Shown here one piece after another: positions 32,663-43,860 of a DNA stretch of 64,000 nt. The translations under genes were made by a program, and so were the position numbers. Where the stretch lies: the NCBI RefSeq assembly GCF_000005505.3, contig NC_016134.3, positions 9,468,624 to 9,532,623 of the forward strand. Direction: 5' to 3'. The stretch comes from Brachypodium distachyon. Lineage: Eukaryota > Streptophyta > Magnoliopsida > Poales > Poaceae. The notes beneath the pieces are model-generated. The model was not told where the DNA came from and did no database searches. It worked only from the letters and a program-made list of their open reading frames with translations. Every line of letters starts with the position of its first letter. Within the stretch, counting starts at the first letter, position 1.

Positions 32663-33884
32663 TACTTAATTGTTACATGTGGCAATTCTTGTTTCCACAA
32701 TTTGGTGGCGGTTATTTTTCTTGTACTTATAAAAAGATGATAAATATGAGTTACATATATAATTGTGACTTTTTTCTTTTCAATTTGCCAACTTAAGAGA
32801 ATCCGATAAGAGACACAACAAACAAATATTTGACATAGCTTATCCATCCATTATTATTTTAGGCCCCCTAAAAGCACAAAAATACTCGATGACAACAGTT
32901 ATTTGGGAGGAATAGTTTTCTAGGGTATTGATAACTAATCCAGTTTACTTTCAGGGGGTTCACTCACCTCAGGAAAATTCATATGTTTCTTTTGGGAAAG
33001 TTCTATTCTATGAACGAAGACCCAAAGGCGCCTGAGCACGCAACACGATGGCGTATGTGCACATGCATGAACAAAGACCCTAAGGCACTGGAGCCGTTCG
33101 ATTGCATTCATCACCTAGGGCCGAATTAATTAACATCATGTTGTTTAATCACCAATGCCATCTCGCCATGGCTGAATTGTGTCGCCTTTTCCCCATTATA
33201 TGAGTCGGTGTTCCAGGATTCCAAACACCCAGTTTTGATGGGCTAATCCCAATATAGGGGTGGTTAAGTGAACCATTAGTCATCACAGATTAGGGGGTTA
33301 TGTGAGCCTAATCAATACTTGATTTTGTGAATTCTTCTTTCTGTTCCATATATATATGAGGGCTGAGTTTTTTCTTGGGTGAAGCTAATGCCATGGCAGA
33401 AAATGAAGGCCGAGGTGCATTGCGTGTAGTTTGGCTTGTCTACTCGGAAAAGACATCCTGCAGGGAATTGTTTGATTTGTATTCCTATTATATGATGTAT
33501 CATGTTCTCATAATTAGGTCTTCATGTTACTCGAAGAACAAATTTGATCGTACGATATTGTTTGTGGGTACTGGCTTGGTAGCTGTTTTCTCCCGGAGTG
33601 CTTAAGATCATGTATTTCCGCTCTATAAAACTAATAATAGGCTTGCGAGGCTGAGGAGGTTGTGAAGAGAGGAGCACCCTTTTATAGGAGAGCTCGTTGT
33701 GCGCAAAGGAGTTTGGCATTCCCCAGGGAAGAGGGATGGGACGCACGGTCGCACGCAGGGGATGGGCAAAGAGGAGAGGAAACAGTCGTGAAGGGAAGGA
33801 AGAGAAAGAGAGGGGGAAGGTGACATCGTCATGGCCATCCGGATGGCACAGACACCGCTGCCGGCGACAATACAAAACAAGGGC
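32663..33884. other. Spacer with no recognised gene
   Basis: AT-rich to about 33600, then a purine-rich stretch (33650-33830). Short frames do not resemble known proteins. CTCGAGG-type landmarks or TE ends were not found. Confidence 0.4.
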
Positions 33885-33904
33885 GGGGGGGGGGGGGGGG
33901 GGGG
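33885..33904 (+). repeat. Homopolymer of 20 G
   Basis: An uninterrupted run of 20 guanines following AAAACAAGGGC and followed by CTATAAAC. Such a run could form G-quadruplex DNA. It may also be a place where the assembly length is uncertain. Confidence 0.9.
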
Positions 33905-34754
33905 CTATAAACTTCAGAGGAATTGCGCAGTGCTCGGCGGCTCCGGGCCGGGTCTAGAGTAGCTAGCCGAGACATCTGGCTACAAAATGGGCCTAGCTAG
34001 TAGAGGTAGCTCCCAAGGGGGTGTGTGGGACCCTAGTTGTCCCTATTGGGCCTTGAGACATAGGTAAGGCCCATGGGATGAGAACAATCTAAGTTGACAT
34101 TCATGGGCCTCACAACAGAGATGGAGACCCAAAGCACTGGGGTAGAGTAGCATTGTGGCAAGCATAAATGTGGACAACATCCACGCTGAACTTGAAGGAT
34201 CAAACAAACAAAAAAATTAGAACATCACATGAGAGAACCGAAGATTTGAAAACGGTGACTCCGCCCGAGTAGACCATAAAGGAATGCAGGTAACAATTAA
34301 AGTTGAAGTTCAACGCACTTTTAACAAAAAGATTATGAACTTTTCTAAGATTGTTGTGGCGTGATCCAGAACGAAAATGATAGAGGCAAAGCAACAAAGC
34401 GCCGAGTGGGGGGAGGAAAACCATGGAGTTGAATTGAAGTAACATGGAGCCAAGAAAGGCCAAACCTGGCCTGTCATGTAAAATGACAGGATTCCTGCTG
34501 GACCGGCATGGTGGGAAAGCTACGAAAGGCTTGTGGACTGCGTCAATGAAGACTTGGCGCGCGACCTCTCTCATCATAAGGATGCCGAGCTGATGTCCAA
34601 CGACGCCATCCCGAAGGAGAGTCGCTGGATCTACATCTCCAACACCCGAGGCGGCTCCATCAGGCCCAACAGAGGTGCTTTCTTCCCTGCAAGCTAAAGG
34701 AGGTGCCCCCGCCGTTGATCTGTCTAGAAGTAAGCAAGGCCACCGCGTGGGGTG
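33905..34754. other. Spacer; possible coding fragment at 34530-34695
   Basis: The plus strand at about 34530-34695 is open and reads DLARDLSHHKDAELMSNDAI, then PKESRWIYISNTRGG, ending FFPAS. I do not recognise a family. It could be a fragment of a transposon or host gene cut by the CACTA insertion at 34755. The rest shows nothing. Confidence 0.3.
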
Positions 34755-35497
34755 CACTACTACAGAAAAGGTTGTCAGTAACGGTCAAAAACGTACATCA
34801 GTAACGGGTAGGCCGCCCGTCACTAACTTGATGTCATTGATGTGTTTAACATCAGTGACGGGCGGCCGGCTTGTTACTGATGCTATATAGCATTAGTGGC
34901 GGGCATCCCTCTTGACCGACAGCGATAACATTTTGAGGATTTAAAAAAAAAGCAGGCCCGTCGCCTGCAAATTTCACAAATCACAGATAGCCAAGCCTGC
35001 ATATTTTCATCATCGCCGACCAGAACATATCGCAAATCATAGAATAAGCATCCCAGATCATGGATTACAGCAGGAAAAATCACAAAAAAATCACGAAAAA
35101 AAGCCGAAGCTCTCCATAGCCTGATCCAGCCACATCGCCCTCCATGGCAGTATGGCGGCAGAGGAGAGCGCCTCCCTCCATGGCAGCAGCTCCTTGGTCG
35201 AGGGTAGGGAACGCCAGATCCGCGCGTCGAGGTGGGGGGAGGCCGGATCCGGCGATGTAGAGGTTGGGGAACGCCGAATCCATTCCTGGAACAAACACTG
35301 CCGAGAAATCAATCGCAGAGAGAGAGAGCGACAGAGAGAGAGAGAGACTTACCGGAGGGAGAGAGGGTACTGGCAGGAGAGAGGGTACCGGCGGCAGTGC
35401 GGCGCGGGTGGCGGTGGGGGAGGCCGGATCCGGCGATGTAGAGGCCGGGGAACGCCGAATCCGTCCCTGGAACAAACACGGCCGAGAAATCAATCGC

Positions 35498-35529
<32 letters not shown>

Positions 35530-36767
35530 CGGCGGGAGAGAGGGTATCGGCGGCAATGCGACGCGGGTGGCGGCGGGGGAGGCCGGATCCAGCCGGGTCG
35601 GCGGCGCGTGGAGGCGGACGTGATGATGGCCAGCGTCGATGACGCGAAGCAGGGAGGAGGGCTCGAAGCAGGGAGGAGAGAAGAGAAGGGCGGAGGACTC
35701 GGCCGGAGTCAATCACCCGCGGCTAGATCCAGAGAAGGGAGGAGAGAGTTTGGGGGAGAGGAGAGAGTTCGGTTGAGACTTGAGAGATATCGTTGGAGAG
35801 AGGGAGAGTGTGTGGCGGCACAAGGGAGGAGAGAGTGGATGTGGGTTAGCTAGGGTTGTCCTTATATAGGAAATTGTTAAGCCGAAATTTGTATGCAAGT
35901 CCAATAGTCTATTAGTGGCGGGGGAAATTTCAAAACCCGTTACTAATGTCTAAATATTTTTGTTCTTCATTTGTCTTTCTCATCTCTCTTAAAAAATTTC
36001 AACCTAGCTTAATGGCTCAATGGTCTAAAATAAGCTCTAACATTGTTTGGCATGGCAAGATGCAACTTTTTTACATCATGAACGATGGCACATAAAGGCA
36101 GTCACTTTGGTCATTTGGCTTGAAAGCCATAAGCAATCATACTTAACAGTCCATTTTGTGAAGGATGTTTTTCAGCAATTATCAAAACTCAAGTTCATCA
36201 TTTTTGCTTCCATCTAATATCCATATAAGGAATCCATGTCAAAGAATGGACTATTTTGACAAAACTTCTGTCATTTGGCATAAAACCATGAACTCTAAGT
36301 GTGAAAAATAACAAGTTTGTACTACATAGTTCATTTTTCAAATGTTAACATATGATATTATTGTTCCATCATGTCAAGCAAGAAAAACTAAGACTTCAGC
36401 AAATAGAATCACATTTTTCTGATTTTTTATGAATTAGTTATGATTTTTCCAATCTTCAAAGGTCTCCGGGACTCATCAGTGGCGGGCCTTGATATTAAGC
36501 CCGCCACTGATGTGGATTTTCTGAATTTTTTATTTTTCACATTGAACCATTAGTGACGGGCCTCCCGGGCCCGTTACTGAGGATTGGTCGTCAGTGATGG
36601 GCGCGGTACGCCCGTCACTGATGAGGCTTCATCAGTGACGGGCGTGGACGTGACCGTCACTGATGTGGGTCATCAGTGATGGGCACGAAAGGCCCGTTGT
36701 CATCAGTGACGGGCGCAAAAGACCCGTCACTGATGTCTCGTCACATATGCACTGTTTTGTAGTAGTG
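34755..36767. mobile_element. Non-autonomous CACTA element, complete
   Basis: Starts CACTACTACAGAAAA and ends TTTTGTAGTAGTG. It is flanked by GTG on both sides (34752-34754 and 36768-36770), a 3-base target duplication. Subterminal repeats ATCAGTGACGGGC and their complement crowd both ends (34790-34910 and 36470-36740). The length is 2013 bases and there is no transposase. The interior contains a minus-strand block with tandem duplicated exon-like units (35236-35640). It is the same family as the remnant at 10190-10445. It would need TNPA/TNPD-like proteins from another element. Confidence 0.9.
35236..35640 (-). repeat. Tandem exon-intron-like units in CACTA interior
   Basis: GGAGGCCGGATCCGGCGATG repeats at about 35239 and 35430, with a diverged third copy near 35577; period about 191 bases. 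On the minus strand each unit has a GC-rich exon-like part (GATTCGGCGTTCCCC..., LYIAGSGLP) ending in CCG/GTAAGTCTCTCTC. This is followed by a (CT)n-rich stretch and TGTTTGTTCCAG, i.e. a complete GT...AG intron. Frames are low-complexity (Ser/Leu/Pro), so I do not call a protein. Confidence 0.7.
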
Positions 36768-36770
36768 GTG

Positions 36771-38129
36771 ACACCACCGATCTGCCCGCTCCATCGCCCT
36801 AGGGGTCCCTGAGTCGACAGATCTGGAGGCGATGAAGGCTCCCAGGATGCGGAGGAAGCTCCGCTATGCTTCGGGGTGGCAGATCTGGAGGAGGCGACCC
36901 AAGTTTCATCTCGGCCGATCTGAGCGGTGAGGTGCCAGAGGATCGAAGGGTGCGAGAAGCCATGGGTGATAGGAGGGGACTGAGCCAGCTAGGGTCCGAG
37001 CCCGAGATGGGGACAATTATATGGCCGACGAGGACCCGACGGTGGGCGGAGGTGGGGTGGGTGAGGAATCGCCATGGGATGTGTGTGTGGGAGGGGACGG
37101 CGGCGGAGGGGACGAGGTGTCCATTATATCCTGCCTCTTTTCCTTTCTACCTATATGTCAATTATTAATTTCTCTCATTGTAACATGCTGGATATGGAGA
37201 TGGAGATATAGCCACATGGGCTTCATCAAGCTGGATATGGATGAGTCAAGTGTAAGAGTAAACTGAAATACCGTGAGTGCACAAACATAATAGTTCTCTC
37301 CAGACACATGCAACAGTTCGGAGAAATCATCAGTTTTGTAACCGTGTGAATTTAAGACATAAATTTAGATTTTTGCTTAATCCATGAACAACAGATATTC
37401 CATTTCCCCAATCTTGCATACACATGCGAGAAAACCAATTGCGTGATCTAATCATGTAGTAGCTAGCTAGGGAATAACGGAAGAATGATCCGGATTACCA
37501 TGCATGTAAATTGACATAAGACAGGAGGAGATAGATGTGCACATACATGCATCGAATGAAAATCGATCTGTATCACCTCCTGTAAAGTAAGATTGTATTT
37601 ATGTCTCACTCAGTGTAGAATGGTGTATTCTTGTCCTTCGTCGTGTGGTTTTGGTTTACTCCAATCTCCCACCCCTTCAGTTTTGATCATGTAGTAGCTA
37701 AGCTAGGGAGTAGCACAATCCTTAATCTCTACTTTAGGCATGAAGTGCACCTCATGGGCGAAAACACAAGAACTACACACAAATATATAGTCCAGGGTAT
37801 GCTTTGTAATTAAAGCTACGCTCCAATCTCCCACACTCATTATAACTTGAACACAGTTCTTGTAGGCGAAACTGTTTGTCGGCTTCTTCTTCAAGGGCTG
37901 GCTAGCTATAGCTTGGTTGCATGGTGTGTCTCATGCGGGTGGTGAATCCCTTTTATTGGAGAAGGACAACATGCAACTAGTATGCAGATTGTATGATGAA
38001 TGTCATGGTACATGCTGACTTTGTTGCGGTTGGAAGTTTTTTTTTCTGCAATTTCTGCAACTAGTGTGGTGGTTTCAAATAACCGAAATTGGGGGCACAG
38101 CTTTTCTGAAAATAGAAATAAAAAAGAAA
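36771..38129. other. Spacer; GC-rich block then AT-rich, no gene recognised
   Basis: 36771-37130 is GC-rich with an open plus frame (DEDPTVGGGGVGEESPWDV) but no family I know. The following DNA is AT-rich and without clear features. A short direct repeat (CATGTAGTAGCTAGCTAGGG-like, about 37455 and 37690) is present. Confidence 0.35.
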
Positions 38130-38560
38130 TGTGGACGTGACGCAGAATATTCAGGAGAAGAAATTAAAAAAAATACGAGGCATCTATAGGAACTCTCAGA
38201 GAAGAGAAAACCTAAGACATAGAGAAGCAGAGAGAACGCGGACGGCTTTATAAGCAGAATATGGACCCGCCGGAACCTGCGTGGGCGTCGCCGGAGAATA
38301 TGAGCGACGGGGAACCGCCTGCGGCCCGCCGCCATCCTCCTCCTCCAGTCCTCCGCCGGCTGTGGGCATCTGTCGGCCTGAGCCCTCAAAATGGGCCTCC
38401 AAAATAGATGGGCCAGATCGTCGAGAGGCTTCAATTGGGCCGCAAGTATGGGTGGGCCAAATCGTCGAAGGACCACGCGAAACTGCGGGCCGGTTTTCAG
38501 AAAACGCCAAACTGGGAACTGGGAAAGGATTCAAATGAGCGCCGCCTGCACAAGCGGCCC
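38130..38560 (-). promoter_or_regulatory. NLR 5' non-coding module, copy C (orphan)
   Basis: Shares AGAGAAGAGAAAACCTAAGA, GTGGGCGTCGCCGGAGAA, GGGGAACCGCCTGCGGC-like sequence and repeated ATGGGCC/GGGCCA motifs with the modules of NLR-A and NLR-B. No NLR body lies on its downstream (lower-coordinate) side, so it is an orphan relic of the cluster. Confidence 0.6.
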
Positions 38561-39062
38561 CTTCTGGACCAAAGCCAGCATCTTCATTCTTCTCGTCGTT
38601 TGTGGACGGAGCTGCTTGGAGTACGTACTGGTCGGTAGTGAGAAGAATTCAGATACAAGATTGGACTGGGCCGTAGAAACCATTTTGGCTAAGGAGATTC
38701 AAAATAACATTACCATTATCAAAGACTTGCATCCAGGATATAGTATCACTCAGAAAAAAACACCATTTTCTTTTGAACTGAAGAAACACCATTTTCTCAT
38801 TTAAGGAGAAAAGCCTAATTTAATTTACACCTTTCTCAAAATCAAGCTCTAGAAAACCCCAATAAAGAACTGTATATAATAGTACTATATGGGTGTGATG
38901 AAGAATCCCACGAGACTTCAAAGATCACCATGATGCACACTCATCATCGAAATCGTCAGTTTCGGCATCCAGCGTGATCCATGCAGACACCCGACGACTC
39001 CAAGTAAAAGTTACCGCGCAACTTTAATTTGTTTGGGAGCCAAAGCCGAGGACTAGGGTGTA
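38561..39062. other. Spacer, no feature seen
   Basis: AT-rich sequence with no recognised gene. A tandem echo (AAAACACCATTTTCTTTTGA and AGAAACACCATTTTCTCATT) occurs at 38757-38805. Confidence 0.4.
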
Positions 39063-39320
39063 CTGGCTGCATCACAGCCGCAGAAGCCTGCTCGTCAGCA
39101 TGTTGGTTTCCTCCAATCTCTCGGCTCTGCATTAATTGAAATGAAATATAAATAGCACTAGCACGTGATGGATAATATATTATACTGAATGGTGTGATCA
39201 AACACAAAGCCAATGCTGGTAGTTTCTTGGCTTAATTGCAGTTGGGCACACGAGAAAATGAGATGTGGGGATATATATAGAGAACTTCCTTAGTTCCATC
39301 CCTTGCAACAAGTAATGGCC
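39063..39320 (-). repeat. NLR-cluster flank segment, copy 2 (uninterrupted)
   Basis: Matches copy 1 at 27230-27470 (GCAGAAGCCTGCT, CAGCATGTTGGTTTCCTCC, ATCAAACACAAAGCC, TTGCAACAAGTAATG). Here CAACAAGTAATG runs straight on into GCCAGTATACG, so it represents the site before LINE C inserted in copy 1. Confidence 0.7.
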
Positions 39321-39489
39321 AGTATACGCATGCATATTACAACTCAAGATGCATGGGCATGATTAAATCATAATCCAAAAGAGTGTGAGTACATCATGAA
39401 CTGATCATACTTTTGGTTTTCATCTAGTTCATGTTTCATTTCAAGAGCAAAGACACCACATAAGCATGAGTAGACATATATGTACAAAG

Positions 39490-40990
39490 AATTTTCCATA
39501 AAAGCGAGATTTTTTGTTTCGGTAATGCCAAAGATGAGGTGCTTAGCTACGAGCGCATCTTTGGATGTGAATCTAGATCTCTCCCGTTTCGATATCTGGG
39601 AATTCCAATTCATTATCGCTCGCTTCTTAATAAGGAATGGAAATCTGTAGAGGATCGCATTGAGAAAAAATTGGGGTGTTGGAAAGAGAAGTTGTTGTCC
39701 TACGGTGACCGCCTAACCCTCATTAATTCGGTGTTGACTTCTATGCCCATGTTTATGTTATCCTTTCTTGAGATTCCTGTTGGAGTTTGTAAAAGATTGG
39801 ATTTTTACAGATCTCGTTTCTTTTGGCAATTAGACGAGCATAAGCGCAAGTACAGATTGACCAAATGGAATATTATTTGTCGCCCCAAAGATCAGTGGGG
39901 CTTGGGCATTGAGCTTCTGGAATTTAAAAATAGATGCCTCCTCAGCAAATGGTTGTTTAAACTACTTAACGAGGAAGGTATGTGGCAAGAGATGCTACGA
40001 AATAAATACCTCCAGAATAGCACTCTTTCCCAAACGCTGGCCAAACCGACTGACTCGCAGTTTTGGAAGGGCCTCATGCATGTTAAAGATGATTTTTTTA
40101 ATCGCGGGTGTTTTATCCTTGGGGATGGGACTGGAATTCGTTTATGGGAAGACACCTGGCTTGGCATTACGCCGCTCGCCTACCAATATCCATCCCTATA
40201 CCGCATTGTTCAGCATAAAAACATTTCTGTTGCCGCGGTTTTTCAGACGATTCCTTTGAATATTCGCTTCAGACGAAATCTCATTGGGGATAAATGGATA
40301 AGATGGTTGCACTTGGTCCAGCGGCTTATGACGGTTAATTTGTCGACTGAGCCCGACAAATTTGTTTGGAGTCTTACTCCCTCGGGCGTCTTTTCGGTAA
40401 AGTCTATGTACGCGGACTTTATGGATGGGCAAACGGTTTTTTGTCGAAAATATATTTGGAAGTTAAAGATTCCCTCCAAAGTCAAAAATTTTATGTGGTT
40501 CTTAGATCGGCAGGTTATTTTAACTAAAGACAATCTTGCGAAGCGGAATTGGCAAGGGAGTTTAAAATGTTGCTTCTGTGATGCTGATGAGAGCATTCAA
40601 CATCTTTTTCTCTCCTGTCCTCTTGCTCGTATTATTTGGCGCATCATTTTTATTACTTTTAATCTTCCACCCCCGACATCAATTATTAATTTGTTTGGTA
40701 ACTGGCTTAATGGGGTAGAGAAAAAACTTAAAGCTCATATGCGGATGGGAGTTTCGGCTTTCTGTTGGGCTATCTGGAATTGCAGGAATGATGTGGTTTT
40801 TAATCGATCCAGAGTTTACAACTTTTTGCAGGTTATCTTCAAAGCTACGCACTGGATCCGTCTTTGGGCTTTACTGCTCCCTGTGCACATGCGGGGACTT
40901 ATGGATATTGAATGCAACCGGTTGGAGACGGTATATCGGGATATCTTCAACCGGGCTGGCTTGCGGTGTACTAGACGCCTTCAATTATAG
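39490..40990 (+). CDS. LINE D ORF2 C-terminal part (RT thumb, zf-RVT)
   Basis: About 495 codons stay open from the 5' truncation point to the stop at 40988-40990. There is no own start codon context; the frame is open at the 5' end. In order: thumb region LPFRYLGIPIHYRSL, KLGCWKEKLLSYGDRLTLI, IICRPKDQWGLGI; tryptophan-rich linker FILGDGTGIRLWEDTWLG; then zf-RVT with KIPSKVKNFMWFLDRQVILT, CCFCDADESIQHLFLSCPLA and a C-terminal helix region CWAIWNCRNDVVFN. The palm and catalytic motif are missing, so it is a dead but undecayed fragment. Confidence 0.9.
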
Positions 40991-41144
40991 ATTCGTCATG
41001 ATTGATGTTTTTAGCTGGCTTATTTTTGTATCCACGATCGTTTGTCGGTGACTTGTAACACCTACTCTTTATAACTTTGCAATAAAAATGGTTGTGTGCA
41101 TCGATTGATGCAGAGGCCGGGGTTTCCACCCCTTTTCGAAAAAA
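39490..41144 (+). mobile_element. LINE D: 5'-truncated, with 12-bp target duplication
   Basis: A second LINE family (plus strand), flanked by ATATGTACAAAG at 39478-39489 and again at 41145-41156, an exact 12-base target duplication. It begins inside the RT thumb (HKSEIFCFGNAKDE). Its 3' UTR carries the signature TGATGCAGAGGCCGGGGTTT and ends TTTTCGAAAAAAA. The coding part has no internal stop, so insertion is recent compared with LINEs A-C. Two further 3' tails of the same family lie at 42216-42343 and 42430-42488. Confidence 0.95.
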
Positions 41145-41156
41145 ATATGTACAAAG

Positions 41157-41619
41157 CATGATAGAAAAAATAAATATAATTGGCCCCATTCACATGATAG
41201 GCCTCTAAACAATTGAAATAGGTTACATGCAGATTGTATGACACGGTACAAGCTGGACAAAAATGTGATGATCCGGCACAAATCAGAATGAGAACTTTGT
41301 TGCACTTGGAAGTTCTTGCAAGACCAATATGCCGAGACAGGAGAGACACGGCGGCCAAATTTGTGGTACTCTACTGCCCCCATGGGACAATTAATAACTA
41401 ACTAGATACTAGAAGAAACTTATACTGTACCCTAAAATTAATTTAGACCGTCCATTTCTTTTGATCTAAGGGCACATATTAGTCACTACTCCATGCATGA
41501 TACTCAAACTTATATCTACGGAGTACTATCTCCATCCAAGACGGAGTATAAAACGTCAGGGGTAAAAACGTAAGAAACAAGAGTCGGCAATTTCCTTTCC
41601 CTTCACCGGAGTACGTACT
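41157..41619. other. Spacer, no gene seen
   Basis: AT-rich sequence; a degenerate CGGAGTA palindromic patch at 41518-41550 may be a decayed MITE. Nothing else recognised. Confidence 0.35.
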
Positions 41620-41622
41620 CAG

Positions 41623-41822
41623 ATGGCTGCGGCGACCGGGGCTGGGACAGCGTCGTGCGGTGGTGCGCCCTCGAAGGACAGCGCCACTGACTCCTTTCCC
41701 TTAGCATCATCGTCCCCGTCCCAATGGAGAGCTGACGGCTAAGTCGCTCCACTACTACGCGGCCCTGTTCGACACGCTCGACGTGGCGCTCTCGCGCTAT
41801 GATGCCGAGGACGACGACTGAT
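41623..41822 (+). pseudogene. GRAS-domain gene fragment
   Basis: An ATG at 41623 opens MAAATGAGTASCGGAPSKD and stops after about 39 codons. In the next frame 41729-41820 reads AKSLHYYAALFDTLD followed by acidic residues. This matches the conserved (E/S)(A/S)LHYYSALFDSLD segment of GRAS transcription regulators. It is very short and out of frame with its leader, so it is a relic or a captured piece. Identification rests on one motif. Confidence 0.5.
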
Positions 41823-42215
41823 AGTGGGCCCGATCTGGCAGCAGGCTGTTAAACGCCTTAAACTGGGTGATTAGGTTTTTTTGAGAAGCTCTGCCTCAAA
41901 AGTGAGGGTTCCTTCAGACTATTAGCGGTAACTCGGCAATAGGAACACTGTTTGTTTGCGTTCATTGGGGTGCGGATTTTATCAAGTGCAGGTGCTACGC
42001 ACGGCATCTCATCTCATGGAGATGCGTCCAGTCATGCCTATTGCTGCTGGTCCGAAGGTTGTGCGACAGAGGCTAGAAGCGAGGCGGTGGTTGGCTCGTC
42101 TTTTAGCATCCTCTGTGTGGTATCCTACTAACGATGTGTCCTTAGGCGATGATGATGGTACATGCAGATGTTTCGGCATGTATCATAGGGTTAGTGGTAG
42201 TTTGGTGGAAACTGT

Positions 42216-42343
42216 TTTTTTTTCTTTTTGGGTCGACTTTGTTCGGCTTCTTTGCCTAGCTTTGCTTGGTTTTAATAATATATGGCCGTGTGCATCAGTC
42301 GATGCAGAGGCCGGGGTTCCTCCTTTTCGAAAAAAAAACTGTG
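42216..42343 (+). mobile_element. LINE 3' tail (LINE D family)
   Basis: Only the 3' UTR end is present: TGGCCGTGTGCATCAGTCG, ATGCAGAGGCCGGGGTTCC, TTTTCGAAAAAAAAAC. It shares the 3' signature of LINE D (GATGCAGAGGCCGGGGTT). A short possible target duplication is AAACTGT before (about 42208) and AACTGTGG after the tail. Extreme 5' truncation is common for LINEs. Confidence 0.75.
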
Positions 42344-42429
42344 GTTGTGGTTCCGTAAGAAGAGTGACCCAAAACTGTGGTTGTGTACGTAGTAGTTATA
42401 CCATTTTCAGCATATAAAAAAGAACCCTT

Positions 42430-42488
42430 TGTGTATGGCTGTGTCTGATGCAGAGACCGGCCGTTTCAACCTTCTTTTGAAAAAAAAC
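42430..42488 (+). mobile_element. LINE 3' tail, second relic
   Basis: GTATGGCTGTGTCTGATGC, then AGAGACCGGCCGTTTCAACC and CTTTTGAAAAAAAAC. A diverged version of the same LINE 3' signature, about 60 bases long. Confidence 0.6.
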
Positions 42489-43229
42489 AACAATTTGTAA
42501 CAGTAAGAACTAACACCATCACGATTTCAATTAGTACCTCTATTCATTATGTAACTATATGTAATCTTCAGTTGCATGTATTTGTACATGTATATTGACG
42601 CACAAGAACCATCTAATGGTTCTTCCAGCAAGATCATTGTAATACATGTTTGCTGTGCCGATCCTCGCGTGGTAGCCGTGCCCGGGATCTTGGACAAAGT
42701 TTCCTATATCTGGCCATGAGATAGTCTTTTCTTCCAGCAATTTCTTCCAACGCAATGTGTCCCTCGATGCATAACATAATCTTTTCTTGGAACCCAATTT
42801 TAACTCATTAACTACCGACAAGCCATCTGTCATCCAGTCAACTATCATTTACAGCTATATGACTAACGGGGCTTTCTACAGCCATTTGACTAGTTTACCC
42901 TATGGTGTTGGATAGTGACATAGTGTTCACTGCCCAAAAGTGTCACTATGTGCAGAATATCAGCTCCAAGTTCCTGGTGCCACTGTGTGTACAGGTCATC
43001 ACATAAAACCTTATTTTGTTTGGCTCAAAAATGTTTCAATATATATTCCATAGAGAAGACTGATCGATCTAATACTTGCCAGCCTACAATCATTGAAACA
43101 AGGTAATCACACAACGGAGCACCTTGCCCGTGTTGCCGCCTTTTCCTTCCACCCTGTACCAGAACAGGCCTAGGAACTCCAGCTGAGAATGGGAGCCGAT
43201 GCAACACAGCACTTGACCAGATCCAAATC
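42489..43229. other. Spacer with possible retrotransposon RNase H relic
   Basis: Minus-strand 42848-42555 reads MIVDWMTDGLSVVNELKLGS, then RKKLLEEKTISWPDIGNFV. This resembles the C-terminal part of plant LINE-associated or reverse-transcriptase-like proteins only vaguely. I make no firm call. No other feature. Confidence 0.25.
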
Positions 43230-43600
43230 ACAGCGCAGCAGCTGCGTCATAGCTGGAGAATAGAGCTTGCCAGCATGTTGGTTTCCTCCGATCTCTCAGC
43301 TAAATATTGAATTTATTATACTCCTTCCGTCCAACAAAGGATGTCTCAGCTTTGACTAAATTTGAATGCATCTATACACTAGCTAAGTCATGTCTAGATT
43401 TATCCAAATTTTGACAAATTTGAGACATCTTTTATTGGACGGAGGGAGTAGCAAAAATGATAATAACATTATATATAGAGAGACTAGAGTAAGCACAAAG
43501 ACTGCTTAATTGCTACGAGTAGCTTGTTGACACTCGCCATAGGACACATGAAAGGAGACTGAGATATATATGGGCTTCAGTACCGTTCAAGCAGTAATAG
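43230..43600 (-). repeat. NLR-cluster flank segment, copy 3 (with MITE)
   Basis: Matches copies 1 and 2 (CCAGCATGTTGGTTTCCTCC, ATCTCTCAGC, AGTAGCTTGTTGA). A 128-base MITE (43321-43448) sits in this copy and is absent from the other two, which serve as empty sites. Confidence 0.65.
43321..43448. mobile_element. Stowaway MITE
   Basis: CTCCTTCCGTCCAACAAAGG to the complementary CTTTTATTGGACGGAGGGAG end, TA on both sides (43319-43320, 43449-43450). Inner arms TGTCTCAGCTTTGACTAAAT and TTTGACAAATTTGAGACA pair. Confidence 0.9.
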
Positions 43601-43860
43601 TGCAAACATAAAAGCTGCATGATGACATCGGAATTTGATATGCATGAGCCTGAAGAATTGTAAACTGAAAGTCAGTGAGCTAGTGCATGACAAATTAAAC
43701 TGTTAGATAACAAAAGCTATACCTTGAATCAGTGCTGAGAAATGAATTATCATTTGACATTTCCCTAAAAAAAAGAGAAATTAATTATCAGAAAATGCTT
43801 ATCACACTTCTTATTCCCGTTTGCTTCATGTGTTTAATGTTCGTTCCAAATGCAAAAAAA

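Noticed and set aside
35080..35853. Frames of 210-233 codons on both strands in the non-autonomous CACTA
   Set aside because: Low-complexity Ser/Leu/Pro or Arg/Glu/Gly translations of GA/CT repeats; splice-like signals interrupt them.
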